DNA from: Piscirickettsiaceae bacterium
Lineage (GTDB): Bacteria; Pseudomonadota; Gammaproteobacteria; Nitrosococcales; Methylophagaceae
DNA length: 64,000 nucleotides
Reading direction: 5' to 3'
Assembly: GCA_013215825.1 (NCBI GenBank)
Contig: JABSQN010000004.1
Span: 186,001 to 250,000 of the forward strand
Part shown: piece by piece, positions 25,375 through 33,520 of the stretch
Layout of the letters: each line of letters begins with the position of its first letter
How positions within the stretch are numbered: position 1 is the first letter of the stretch
Translations under genes and position numbers: made by a program
Notes under the pieces: model-generated
Told to the model about the DNA's origin: nothing
Database searches by the model: none
What the model saw: the letters and a program-made list of their open reading frames with translations, nothing else

Positions 25375-25388
25375 ATGATCTAGATCAA
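25375..25388. promoter_or_regulatory. FNR/ANR-type site upstream of nrdD
   Basis: ATGAT-CTAG-ATCAA matches the FNR consensus with one mismatch (read on the minus strand, TTGAT-CTAG-ATCAT). It is about 190 bases before the nrdD start. Anaerobic activation of the nrdD-nrdG-pdxST-mog run is inferred. Confidence 0.7.
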
Positions 25389-25732
25389 TATTTTTATTAT
25401 TCTTGATTGTTCGACTATTTAAAGACGCCAACTATTTTATGCTTGCCATACTCTATTAATGGCCACCTCATAGATTTCACGGACAATCTCGATGCGATCG
25501 GGTACTAAGACGAATTTTTGCATTTTTTATTCGGCTTTGAGAATCGTATGTAAGAATAGGCTTTATTTTGTTGTCATTTCAAAATATACCGTGCCGACTA
25601 AATAGAAGGAACTATTGCTAGAATTCGGGCTCTATAGACTTTCTCTTTCTAAGGAATGACGTGCAAATTGGATGATCATAGGTATATAATTGATCGAATA
25701 ATTTAGCGACCAATCAAATAAGGATTTAAGCA
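25389..25732. other. Gap between nrdD promoter and rpiA
   Basis: 344 bases containing the rpiA promoter on the right. A 28-codon minus-strand frame at 25437-25523 (with VPDRIEIVREIYEVA) faintly resembles a piece of a serine-recombinase domain and may be a relic. The rpiA ribosome site is AAGGA at 25721-25725. No full gene is seen. Confidence 0.4.
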
Positions 25733-26395
25733 ATGACTGCTGATGAAATGAAAAAACAAGCCGCTTATGCAGCACTAGAACATATTAATACTGACGGTGT
25801 TGTGGGTGTTGGTACGGGTTCTACCGTTAATCACTTTATTGATGCTCTAGCAACAATCAAAGGTAAAATTGAAGGGGCGGTTTCTAGCTCTATCGTATCA
25901 ACCAAACGTTTAGAAGCTCATGGCATTCATGTATTTGATCTTAATGAAGTCATGGAAGTGGCAGTGTATGTTGATGGCGCTGATGAAGCAAATGACAACT
26001 TACAACTTATTAAAGGCGGCGGTGGCGCATTAACACGTGAAAAAATCATCGCAGCAGCCAGTGCTAAATTCGTTTGTATTGCTGATGAAAGCAAACTTGT
26101 TGATGTGCTAGGAAAATTCCCTCTACCGGTTGAAGTTGTACCAATGGCTCGTAGCTATGTGGCTCGTGAAATTGTTAAAATGGGCGGACAACCTGTTTAC
26201 CGTGACGGCTTTATCACTGATAACAGCAATGTGATCATTGACGTACATGGCTGGGATATTATGGAGCCGATGAAATTAGAAAAAGAACTTAATAATATCG
26301 TTGGTGTGGTAGCAAATGGCTTGTTTGCTATGCGCCCTGCAGATGTCTTGTTATTAGGTAGCGAAAGCGGTACTAAAACTGTTTATGCAAAATAA
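25733..26395 (+). CDS. rpiA: Ribose-5-phosphate isomerase A
   Basis: 220-residue enzyme interconverting ribose 5-phosphate and ribulose 5-phosphate, full length. Motifs are [60 protein letters not shown], the catalytic-site [28 protein letters not shown] and [22 protein letters not shown]. Its product ribose 5-phosphate is also a substrate of the neighbouring PdxS. It stands alone and is followed by a clear terminator. Confidence 0.97.
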   Translation: MTADEMKKQAAYAALEHINTDGVVGVGTGSTVNHFIDALATIKGKIEGAVSSSIVSTKRLEAHGIHVFDLNEVMEVAVYVDGADEANDNLQLIKGGGGALTREKIIAAASAKFVCIADESKLVDVLGKFPLPVEVVPMARSYVAREIVKMGGQPVYRDGFITDNSNVIIDVHGWDIMEPMKLEKELNNIVGVVANGLFAMRPADVLLLGSESGTKTVYAK

Positions 26396-26408
26396 TTAAC
26401 TCCCTGTC

Positions 26409-26441
26409 CTCACCCTTTGCATCTAGTAAAGGGTGAGTTTT
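26409..26441 (+). terminator. Intrinsic terminator after rpiA
   Basis: CTCACCCTTT (26409-26418) pairs perfectly with AAAGGGTGAG (26428-26437) and is followed by TTTT. It starts 13 bases after the rpiA stop. Confidence 0.88.
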
Positions 26442-26460
26442 AGGAAAAACAAACACAACT

Positions 26461-27708
26461 ATGTTTAAACCTCTCAGTATCTTTATTGGCCTGCGCTATA
26501 CCCGCGCCAAACGCCGAAATCACTTTATTTCCTTTATATCTCTGACATCTATGCTTGGCGTTGCCCTCGGTGTGGCGGCATTAATCACGGTATTGTCGGT
26601 GATGAATGGCTTTGAAAAAGAGCTTCGCGAACGTATTTTAGGTATGACATCACATGCGTTTATCACTGATGCAGATGGCACACTAAAAGACTGGCAGAAA
26701 CTGCAAGGCTTAATCGAAGACTATCCTCACGTCGTAGATTCAGCACCATTTGTCGAAGGTCAAGCCATGCTCAGCCAAGGCAGTCGTGTCCGTGGCACAT
26801 TAATTCGCGGTATTAATCCAGAGCTTGAAGGACGCGTATCCACCATTGGTGACAAAATTATCCAAGGGCAGTTTGATGCGCTACAACCCGGTAGCTTTGG
26901 CGTTATCCTCGGCAAAGACTTAGCCATTGCCATGCGTGTTTCTACAGGCGATAAAATCACCTTAATCACACCTCATGTCACTCCCACTCCTGCCGGAGTT
27001 ATGCCGCGACTCAAACGGCTAAATGTTGTTGGCATATTTGAGATTGGCATGTATGAATATGATAGTGCGTTGGCCATTATGAATATTAATGATGCCGCCA
27101 AGCTATTTCGTATTCCTGATAAAGTAACTGGGCTACGTCTTAAACTCGATGATGTGTATCAAGCACGGCGTATTAGTCGTGACTTATTAGCGACACTTCC
27201 CGCCAGCTACCGTGCATCAGATTGGACTTATCAACATGCTAATTTCTTCCGCGCACTTAAAACGGAAAAAACAGTGATGTTTGTAATATTAATGCTGATT
27301 GTTGCTGTGGCGGCATTCAATATTGTATCCACCCTAATTATGATGGTGACCGACAAACAAGCCGATGTTGCCATACTGCGTACTCTTGGTATGAAACCGC
27401 GCGACATTATGCTTATCTTTATGGTGCAAGGGACATTAATTGGTATTTTTGGCACCTTAATTGGCATTGTCGGCGGCGTGGCACTTGCCCTGAATGTTGA
27501 AACGCTTATTGCTAATTTAGAGCAGGTACTCGGCTATCAATTCTTACCAGCCGATGTCTATTATATTAGTAGCCTACCATCAGATCTTCAGTGGAATGAT
27601 GTTACTACCATTGGCCTTATCGCCTTTCTGTTGTCATTAATTTCAACTATTTATCCTTCATGGCGCGCGTCTCAAATCAGACCAGCAGAGGCATTACGTT
27701 ATGACTAA
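26461..27708 (+). CDS. lolC: Lipoprotein-releasing ABC permease, LolC/E/F type
   Basis: 415-residue inner-membrane permease of the Lol system that passes lipoproteins to LolA. It has a first helix after IGLRYTRAKRRNHFISFISLTSMLGVALGVAALI, a large periplasmic domain (about 45-265) and three carboxy-terminal helices (VMFVILMLIVAVAAFNIVSTLIMMV... and two more). It overlaps lolD by 8 bases. No second permease gene follows, so either lolE lies elsewhere or this is a single LolF-type permease. Confidence 0.9.
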   Translation: MFKPLSIFIGLRYTRAKRRNHFISFISLTSMLGVALGVAALITVLSVMNGFEKELRERILGMTSHAFITDADGTLKDWQKLQGLIEDYPHVVDSAPFVEGQAMLSQGSRVRGTLIRGINPELEGRVSTIGDKIIQGQFDALQPGSFGVILGKDLAIAMRVSTGDKITLITPHVTPTPAGVMPRLKRLNVVGIFEIGMYEYDSALAIMNINDAAKLFRIPDKVTGLRLKLDDVYQARRISRDLLATLPASYRASDWTYQHANFFRALKTEKTVMFVILMLIVAVAAFNIVSTLIMMVTDKQADVAILRTLGMKPRDIMLIFMVQGTLIGIFGTLIGIVGGVALALNVETLIANLEQVLGYQFLPADVYYISSLPSDLQWNDVTTIGLIAFLLSLISTIYPSWRASQIRPAEALRYD

Positions 27709-28393
27709 GCCTATTATTCTACAATGCCAGCACATTGCTAAACAGTTCTCTGATGGCAATTTGAAAACCGATGTCCTCAGTGACATCAATCTAACCGTTC
27801 ATAAAGGTGATCGTATTGCGATTGTTGGCAGTTCAGGTTCAGGCAAAAGCACCCTACTTCACTTACTAGGTGGACTTGATCAACCGAGTCGTGGCACGGT
27901 TGAAATTCACGGCAAAGATATTAATGCCTTATCGGTTAACGCCTTAAGTAAGCTTCGCAATCAAAGTTTAGGCTTTGTTTACCAGTTTCATCATTTACTA
28001 CCTGAATTTTCAGCATTAGAAAATGTAGCCATACCGTTAGTTATTGGTGGTGAAAGTCCTAAATCTGCTCAACAACAAGCCGAAGAGTTATTGATCAAGG
28101 TCGGGTTAGGTCATCGTTTAATTCATAAGCCTAGTGAGCTATCAGGTGGCGAACGTCAACGCACAGCATTAGCGCGTGCACTCATCACTAAGCCTGACTG
28201 TTTATTAGCAGACGAACCTACAGGAAATCTTGATCATAAAACAGCCCAAGCTATTTTTGATCTAATCCTAGAAATGAACGAGTCTTTAGGAACAGCTTTA
28301 CTCATTGTCACACATGACACAGGACTAGCATCCCAAATGGATCGAACGTTAAGCTTAATTGACGGTAAATTACACGAAAGCAGTCAACTCTAA
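27701..28393 (+). CDS. lolD: Lipoprotein-releasing ABC ATPase LolD
   Basis: 230-residue ABC ATPase energising lipoprotein release. Walker A is GSSGSGKST, the Q-loop region FVYQFHHLLPEFSALENVAIPL is diagnostic of LolD, the signature is LSGGERQRTALARAL, Walker B is CLLADEPTGNLD and the switch histidine is in IVTHD. Translationally coupled to lolC by an 8-bp overlap. Confidence 0.95.
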   Translation: MTKPIILQCQHIAKQFSDGNLKTDVLSDINLTVHKGDRIAIVGSSGSGKSTLLHLLGGLDQPSRGTVEIHGKDINALSVNALSKLRNQSLGFVYQFHHLLPEFSALENVAIPLVIGGESPKSAQQQAEELLIKVGLGHRLIHKPSELSGGERQRTALARALITKPDCLLADEPTGNLDHKTAQAIFDLILEMNESLGTALLIVTHDTGLASQMDRTLSLIDGKLHESSQL

Positions 28394-28411
28394 ATTGCTT
28401 TAACTGCTATA

Positions 28412-28449
28412 CTCCGATCTATATTATCATGCGCTAATATAGATCGGAG
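28412..28449. promoter_or_regulatory. 15-bp perfect inverted repeat overlapping a ribosome site
   Basis: CTCCGATCTATATTA (28412-28426) and TAATATAGATCGGAG (28435-28449) are exact reverse complements with an 8-base loop. The right arm contains GGAG, the ribosome site of the efflux adaptor gene starting at 28456. It could be an operator for a dimeric repressor or an RNA hairpin hiding the ribosome site. It also lies 18 bases after lolD, but the lack of a T-run argues against a terminator. Confidence 0.75.
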
Positions 28450-28455
28450 CTATTT

Positions 28456-29841
28456 ATGAAAAAGTTGTTGCAGCATTTTATTTCCTTACCTATTATCCTG
28501 ATAATCGCAATTATGATTGTTGTTGTGGTCGTAAAAACGAAAGCACCTATTGAGCATCAGGATGTTAGCTATCCGGTTAAGGCCGTTGACGTTATCACAG
28601 TTAATAAAATTCCTTTTCGTATCCGAGCTACCGCATTCGGTCATGTTGAACCAGCAACTGCTATTAATGCAAAATCTGAAGTCAGTGGCAAGATAAGCTA
28701 TATTCACCCAGATTTAAAACAAGGTGCCAGTATCAAAAAGGGTACTGTCGTACTGCGTATTGAACCCACTACTTTCGAAATTTCACTCGATAAAAGCAAG
28801 GCTGGACTGAAAGGTAGCCAATCATCATTAGCACAACTAGAAGTAGAACAAAACAGCACCGAACAAGCCCTTGTTATTGCTCAGAAGAAATTGGATGTGG
28901 AATTAAAGGAGCTTGCTCGACTTCAATCGCTTTGGGAACAGCGCTTAATCGCTCGAACATCGCTTGATACTGAACAGAAAAATGTATTGTCATTACAACA
29001 ATCAGTGCAAGATATAACAGGAAAACTAGCAAGCTTTAATAGCCGAAAATCAGTTATAAAAGCACAAATACAACAGTCTAAGAGTCAAGTTGACCAAAGC
29101 CAGGATACTATAGGTCGAACCGAAGTTATCATGCCATTTGATGCTAGAATTGGCGTTGTTTCTGTAGAAAAAGATGAATTCACGCCAGCAGGCAGCCTTT
29201 TGTTTGAAGCCTTCGGTATGCAAGCAGTAGAAATTAATGCCCAATTACCAACACATCAGTTTCGCCCTTTAGTGTCATCCGCTTTAGAAAATGTCTCCCC
29301 TATCAGTTTACATCCCCCTGAAAACTTGCAACACGCATTAAGTAATATGCAATTGGAAACTCGGATACGTTTAGTAGGGGATATGAATAATGCTTCCGTA
29401 TGGCAGGGTAAATTAACTCGGATAAGTGAGTCTATTGATCCGACACGAGATACATTAGGATTAGTGATTGTCGTTGAAAATCCTTATGACAATATTATTC
29501 CCGGTATCCGCCCTCCCTTACTAAAAGGTATGTATGCTTCTGTTGAAATTCTCGCCCCCGTTAAGCCGATGTTAGTAATTCCTAGAAAAGCAGTTCATCA
29601 AAGTCGCGTTTATCTCGTCACGGCAGAAAATACATTAACGATTCGACCTGTTAATGTTCTTTTCAATCAAGGAGAGCTTGTTGTTATTGCCGAACAGAAA
29701 CAAAACATCGGCATAAAAGAAGGCGAACAGCTTATTATCAGTGATGTCATTCCAATTATAGAAGGTATGCCATTAAAACCTATTGTTGCAACGGATTATC
29801 AACAACAGTTACTTGATAATGCTTTGAACGAGCAACGTTAA
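28456..29841 (+). CDS. RND efflux periplasmic adaptor subunit
   Basis: 461-residue membrane-fusion protein linking an RND pump to an outer-membrane channel. An amino-terminal membrane helix (LPIILIIAIMIVVVVVK, not a lipobox), then half-lipoyl (ATAFGHVEPATAINAKSEVSGKISYIHPDLKQGASIKKGTVVLRIEP), a long alpha-hairpin (about 110-225) and beta-barrel segments. Its stop overlaps the permease start (TAATG). Substrate unknown. The 15-bp inverted repeat just upstream suggests dedicated control. Confidence 0.9.
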   Translation: MKKLLQHFISLPIILIIAIMIVVVVVKTKAPIEHQDVSYPVKAVDVITVNKIPFRIRATAFGHVEPATAINAKSEVSGKISYIHPDLKQGASIKKGTVVLRIEPTTFEISLDKSKAGLKGSQSSLAQLEVEQNSTEQALVIAQKKLDVELKELARLQSLWEQRLIARTSLDTEQKNVLSLQQSVQDITGKLASFNSRKSVIKAQIQQSKSQVDQSQDTIGRTEVIMPFDARIGVVSVEKDEFTPAGSLLFEAFGMQAVEINAQLPTHQFRPLVSSALENVSPISLHPPENLQHALSNMQLETRIRLVGDMNNASVWQGKLTRISESIDPTRDTLGLVIVVENPYDNIIPGIRPPLLKGMYASVEILAPVKPMLVIPRKAVHQSRVYLVTAENTLTIRPVNVLFNQGELVVIAEQKQNIGIKEGEQLIISDVIPIIEGMPLKPIVATDYQQQLLDNALNEQR

Positions 29842-32800
29842 TGATTCACTATTTTATAAAACATCCTACTGCTGGCAATATTTTAATGATGGTCATTATT
29901 GCCTTCGGTTTAGTGTCATTAAGTAGCCTAAATAAAGAATCCTTCCCCCTACTCAAACCAAGCAAAGTACAACTCACTATCGCATACCCAGGTGCAAATC
30001 CTGCCGATGTGGAAGATGCTCTTTGTAATCCACTAGAAAATGCAACGGATGGCATTAGTTATTTAAAAGAACAACTCTGTGATGCCCGTGACAATGTCGC
30101 TATATTTACGTTAGAAATGCAAGAAGCAGGTGATATTGATACATTTTATGATGATATTAAAGCCGCTGTAGATGGTATTTCAGATTTTCCTAGTGAAAGT
30201 GAAGATGCCATTATCAAGCAATTAGGTCGTATTAGTATGGTGGCGAATATCGCCATCACTTCCGATAATCTAACCGCGGCTGAATTAAAAGTACTGACAG
30301 AACATTACCGCAATAAATTATTAATCAATCCTAAGATCCCTATTGTGACGGTTAATGGTTTTTCAACCCATCAATTACAAGTATTAATCCACCCTGATAC
30401 CTTACTTAAATATCAACTTAGTGTGCAAGATATTGCTAACTTGATTGCCTCACAGGCCATTGATTTACCTGCTGGAACCTTGGAAACTAACGAAACATCC
30501 TATCAAATTCGTTTTAATAATGTTCGAAAGACAGCGGAAGAATTAGCTGATTTGGTGATCTTGAATTCAGTGGATGGGGGTGAAATAAAACTCAGCGAAC
30601 TCGCTCGAATTGAAGATAAATTTGAATTGCGAGAAGAGCGAATCGAGGTGAATGGTCAGCCAGCGGGTTTATTACAAATCAGTAAAAATACCAGCGATGA
30701 CATGCTAGAAATCTTCGATGAAATCAGCAGTTTTGTCGATCTTGAAAATAAAATTCTACCTCAAGGAACTCAACTAACGATCACACAAAATGGTACAGCC
30801 TTAGTCAGTGACCGCCTACAATTATTAGTCACAAATGGTTGGCAAGGACTCATCCTTGCAACACTTGCATTATTACTATTTTTTAATTGGCGCTATACAT
30901 TTTGGGTTGCCTTGGGCTTGCCTATTTCATTTCTAGGTGGTCTCGCCATGATGGCGATGTTTGGCGTTACTATTAATATGATCTCAATGGTTGCATTGCT
31001 CATGGCAATTGGTATTTTAATGGATGATGCCATTGTGCTGTCCGAAAGCATTGCCCATGAATACAATAAAGGAAAGTCACCTGTAGATGCGGCTATTGAT
31101 GGTACTCACCGTGTAATTGCCGGTGTTTTAGCTTCATTTTTAACCTCGGCATTTCTCTTCGGTAGTTTGCTAATGATGAAAGGCGACATGGGACAAATAC
31201 TCGGTGTTTTACCTGTTGTTTTACTCTCTGTTTTAACGATTAGTCTTATTGAGGCATTCTTAATATTGCCGCATCATCTTATGCATTCATTGCAACATGC
31301 TCATCATAAAGAACCATCCAAAATACGACAAAAGTTTGAAGCCGCTTTTGATCGCATGCGTGACCAAGTTGGACTAGCGGCAGATCTCGCGATTAAGTTT
31401 CGTTATGTGACTGTAGGTACAGCATTGGCAATGCTGGTGTTTTCTGTTGGTTTAATAACAACAGGAACGGTTAAGTTTAAAGCGTTTCCTGATCTTGAAG
31501 GCAACGCCGTTGATGCTCGAGTTTTGCTGGCTCAAGGCACCCCTTTAGCTGAGACTGAACGTGTGATGAAAACCTTATTAACGGCTCTCGCTAAAACCAC
31601 AAAGACACTCAATAAAAATGAATCCGAGCCACTCGTTAAAAATATACAGCTAAATTATGGCCAGCATAATGATGCGCCTGAAAATGGTACCCATTTGGCG
31701 ACGATTAGTCTTGATTTATTGAGTACTGAGAAACGTAATACCAAAATGGCTGAGCTGACTAGTCTATGGCGACAAAACAGTGGTGACCTCCCCTCTGTCA
31801 TCAGCATTCAATTTAGAGAACCCAAAGTTGGGCCCGCAGGACGTGCAATTGAGATTCGTTTAAGTGGTGATGATTTAAATAGCTTATCAACCGCGTCATG
31901 GGAGTTGCAGAATTGGTTGCGTGGTTATGATGGCGTATCTAATTTACTTGACGATCTACGTTTAGGAAAACCAGAGTATACAGTCCAACTAAAACCAGGT
32001 GCTTTAGCTGCTGGTGTCGATGCACGACGTATCTCATCCCAACTTCGTGCAGCCTATCAAGGCGCTCAAATCAGTGATATATATCAAGGTCGTGAAGCCT
32101 ATGAGATTGTAGCTAAACTCGAGAGTAAGCCCGCCGAAGAATTAGATGATTTTGATAATTTCATTGTATTCTCTCATCAAGGGGATTCAATACCATTACA
32201 TAGTGTTGCCACCATAACTGAAAATCGTGGTTTTGCTCGTATTGGACGCATTAATCACCAACGGATGATTACTGTTTTTGGTGATGTTGATGCAGCTATT
32301 GCTAATACCGCTGAAATTATTGCAGACACTGAGAAGCACTTTCTCAATGGTTTAAAACAACGTTATCCGGAAATTAGCTTTAACTTCAAAGGTGAAGTTG
32401 AAAATGGTACGGAAACTAAGCTATCCATATTATCTGGCTTTGCTTTAGGAGCGCTGGGGGTGTTTTTATTGCTGAGTTTGATTTTCAAAAACTACCGCGA
32501 ACCTGCCATCGTCATGTTAAATATTCCCCTAGCACTCATTGGTGCAATTTGGGGCCATTTAATTATGGGCTTAGATTTTACCCTGCCAAGTATGATCGGC
32601 TTTGTTTCATTAGCAGGCATTGTGGTCAATGATTCTATTCTGCTCGTTGTTTTTGTGAAAAATCATATTGCAGAAGGCGCGTCACTACATAATGCGGCAA
32701 GCCTAGCAGTGCGAGACCGTTTTCGCGCTATATTCCTAACATCCGTAACAACAGTGGCTGGCATGACGCCACTCTTATTTGAAACCAGCACTCAAGCACT

Positions 32801-32957
32801 AATTTTAGTACCGCTAGTCACTAGTATTGTATTTGGTATGTTGACTTCAACATTATTAATAATGTTGGTCTTACCATCTGTATATGCAATTATGGAAGAT
32901 ATTGGTTTTGTTTCGCTGACATCAAAAGACAATGATGAAAAAATGCCATTAACCTAA
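29841..32957 (+). CDS. RND efflux permease
   Basis: 1038-residue proton-driven inner-membrane pump of the AcrB/HAE superfamily: first helix (HPTAGNILMMVIIAFGLVSL), periplasmic porter domain, helices 2-6 with the paired aspartates in GILMDDAIVLSESIAHEY used for proton relay, a second porter domain and helices 7-12 (GFVSLAGIVVNDSILLVVFVK). Length and order are complete. Drug, metal or lipid substrate cannot be assigned. It meets the minus-strand DUF2062 gene tail to tail with a 4-bp overlap. Confidence 0.92.
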   Translation: MIHYFIKHPTAGNILMMVIIAFGLVSLSSLNKESFPLLKPSKVQLTIAYPGANPADVEDALCNPLENATDGISYLKEQLCDARDNVAIFTLEMQEAGDIDTFYDDIKAAVDGISDFPSESEDAIIKQLGRISMVANIAITSDNLTAAELKVLTEHYRNKLLINPKIPIVTVNGFSTHQLQVLIHPDTLLKYQLSVQDIANLIASQAIDLPAGTLETNETSYQIRFNNVRKTAEELADLVILNSVDGGEIKLSELARIEDKFELREERIEVNGQPAGLLQISKNTSDDMLEIFDEISSFVDLENKILPQGTQLTITQNGTALVSDRLQLLVTNGWQGLILATLALLLFFNWRYTFWVALGLPISFLGGLAMMAMFGVTINMISMVALLMAIGILMDDAIVLSESIAHEYNKGKSPVDAAIDGTHRVIAGVLASFLTSAFLFGSLLMMKGDMGQILGVLPVVLLSVLTISLIEAFLILPHHLMHSLQHAHHKEPSKIRQKFEAAFDRMRDQVGLAADLAIKFRYVTVGTALAMLVFSVGLITTGTVKFKAFPDLEGNAVDARVLLAQGTPLAETERVMKTLLTALAKTTKTLNKNESEPLVKNIQLNYGQHNDAPENGTHLATISLDLLSTEKRNTKMAELTSLWRQNSGDLPSVISIQFREPKVGPAGRAIEIRLSGDDLNSLSTASWELQNWLRGYDGVSNLLDDLRLGKPEYTVQLKPGALAAGVDARRISSQLRAAYQGAQISDIYQGREAYEIVAKLESKPAEELDDFDNFIVFSHQGDSIPLHSVATITENRGFARIGRINHQRMITVFGDVDAAIANTAEIIADTEKHFLNGLKQRYPEISFNFKGEVENGTETKLSILSGFALGALGVFLLLSLIFKNYREPAIVMLNIPLALIGAIWGHLIMGLDFTLPSMIGFVSLAGIVVNDSILLVVFVKNHIAEGASLHNAASLAVRDRFRAIFLTSVTTVAGMTPLLFETSTQALILVPLVTSIVFGMLTSTLLIMLVLPSVYAIMEDIGFVSLTSKDNDEKMPLT

Positions 32958-33472
32958 CTCTTTTTAATTTTTTTCCTTCGTAACCAATTACGAATGACCA
33001 TCATCCGCCACACTATACGAACAATCAATATGCCTAATAGTGACGCACAAATAGCACTGATGAGTGTGCCTAATAAAAAGGGTTGCCATATCACCAGAAA
33101 TTCATGGGTGAACCACTCCCATGACAGGGTGAATGTATGGTGCTCAACAGGTATCTGTAATACCCATGCTCCCACTTTATAAGTAGCAAAATAAAGAGGA
33201 GCCACGGTAAGAGGATTAGAAATCCATACTCCCATAACCGAGATAGGCAAGTTAACGCGTAAGACAATAGCAAAGATTGCCGCCACAAACATTTGCCCTA
33301 AAATAGGCATAAAACCAATAAACAATCCTAACGCAACCGCACCCGAAACAGAGTGACGATTTAAATGCCATATTTTAGGCTCAGTTAAACGCTGACCAAA
33401 CTTTTTCAGATGCGGATGTTCGCACATCGTTTTGTGATCTGGCATGATACGTTTAAGGAGTTTACGAGGCAT
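32954..33472 (-). CDS. DUF2062 membrane protein
   Basis: 172 residues of the DUF2062 family, whose function is unknown. The family core is NRHSVSGAVALGLFIGFMPILGQMFVAAIFAIVLRVNLPISVMGVWISNPLTVAPLYFATYKVGAWVL, followed by a further membrane segment and a basic tail (RNWLRRKKIKK). It is convergent with the RND permease and divergent from comEC, beside which this family is often found. Confidence 0.85.
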   Translation of the reverse strand: MPRKLLKRIMPDHKTMCEHPHLKKFGQRLTEPKIWHLNRHSVSGAVALGLFIGFMPILGQMFVAAIFAIVLRVNLPISVMGVWISNPLTVAPLYFATYKVGAWVLQIPVEHHTFTLSWEWFTHEFLVIWQPFLLGTLISAICASLLGILIVRIVWRMMVIRNWLRRKKIKKS

Positions 33473-33520
33473 TCATTCTTTTCATTTGTTATTAAGGTGG
33501 ATCTTCATTATAAGGGATTT

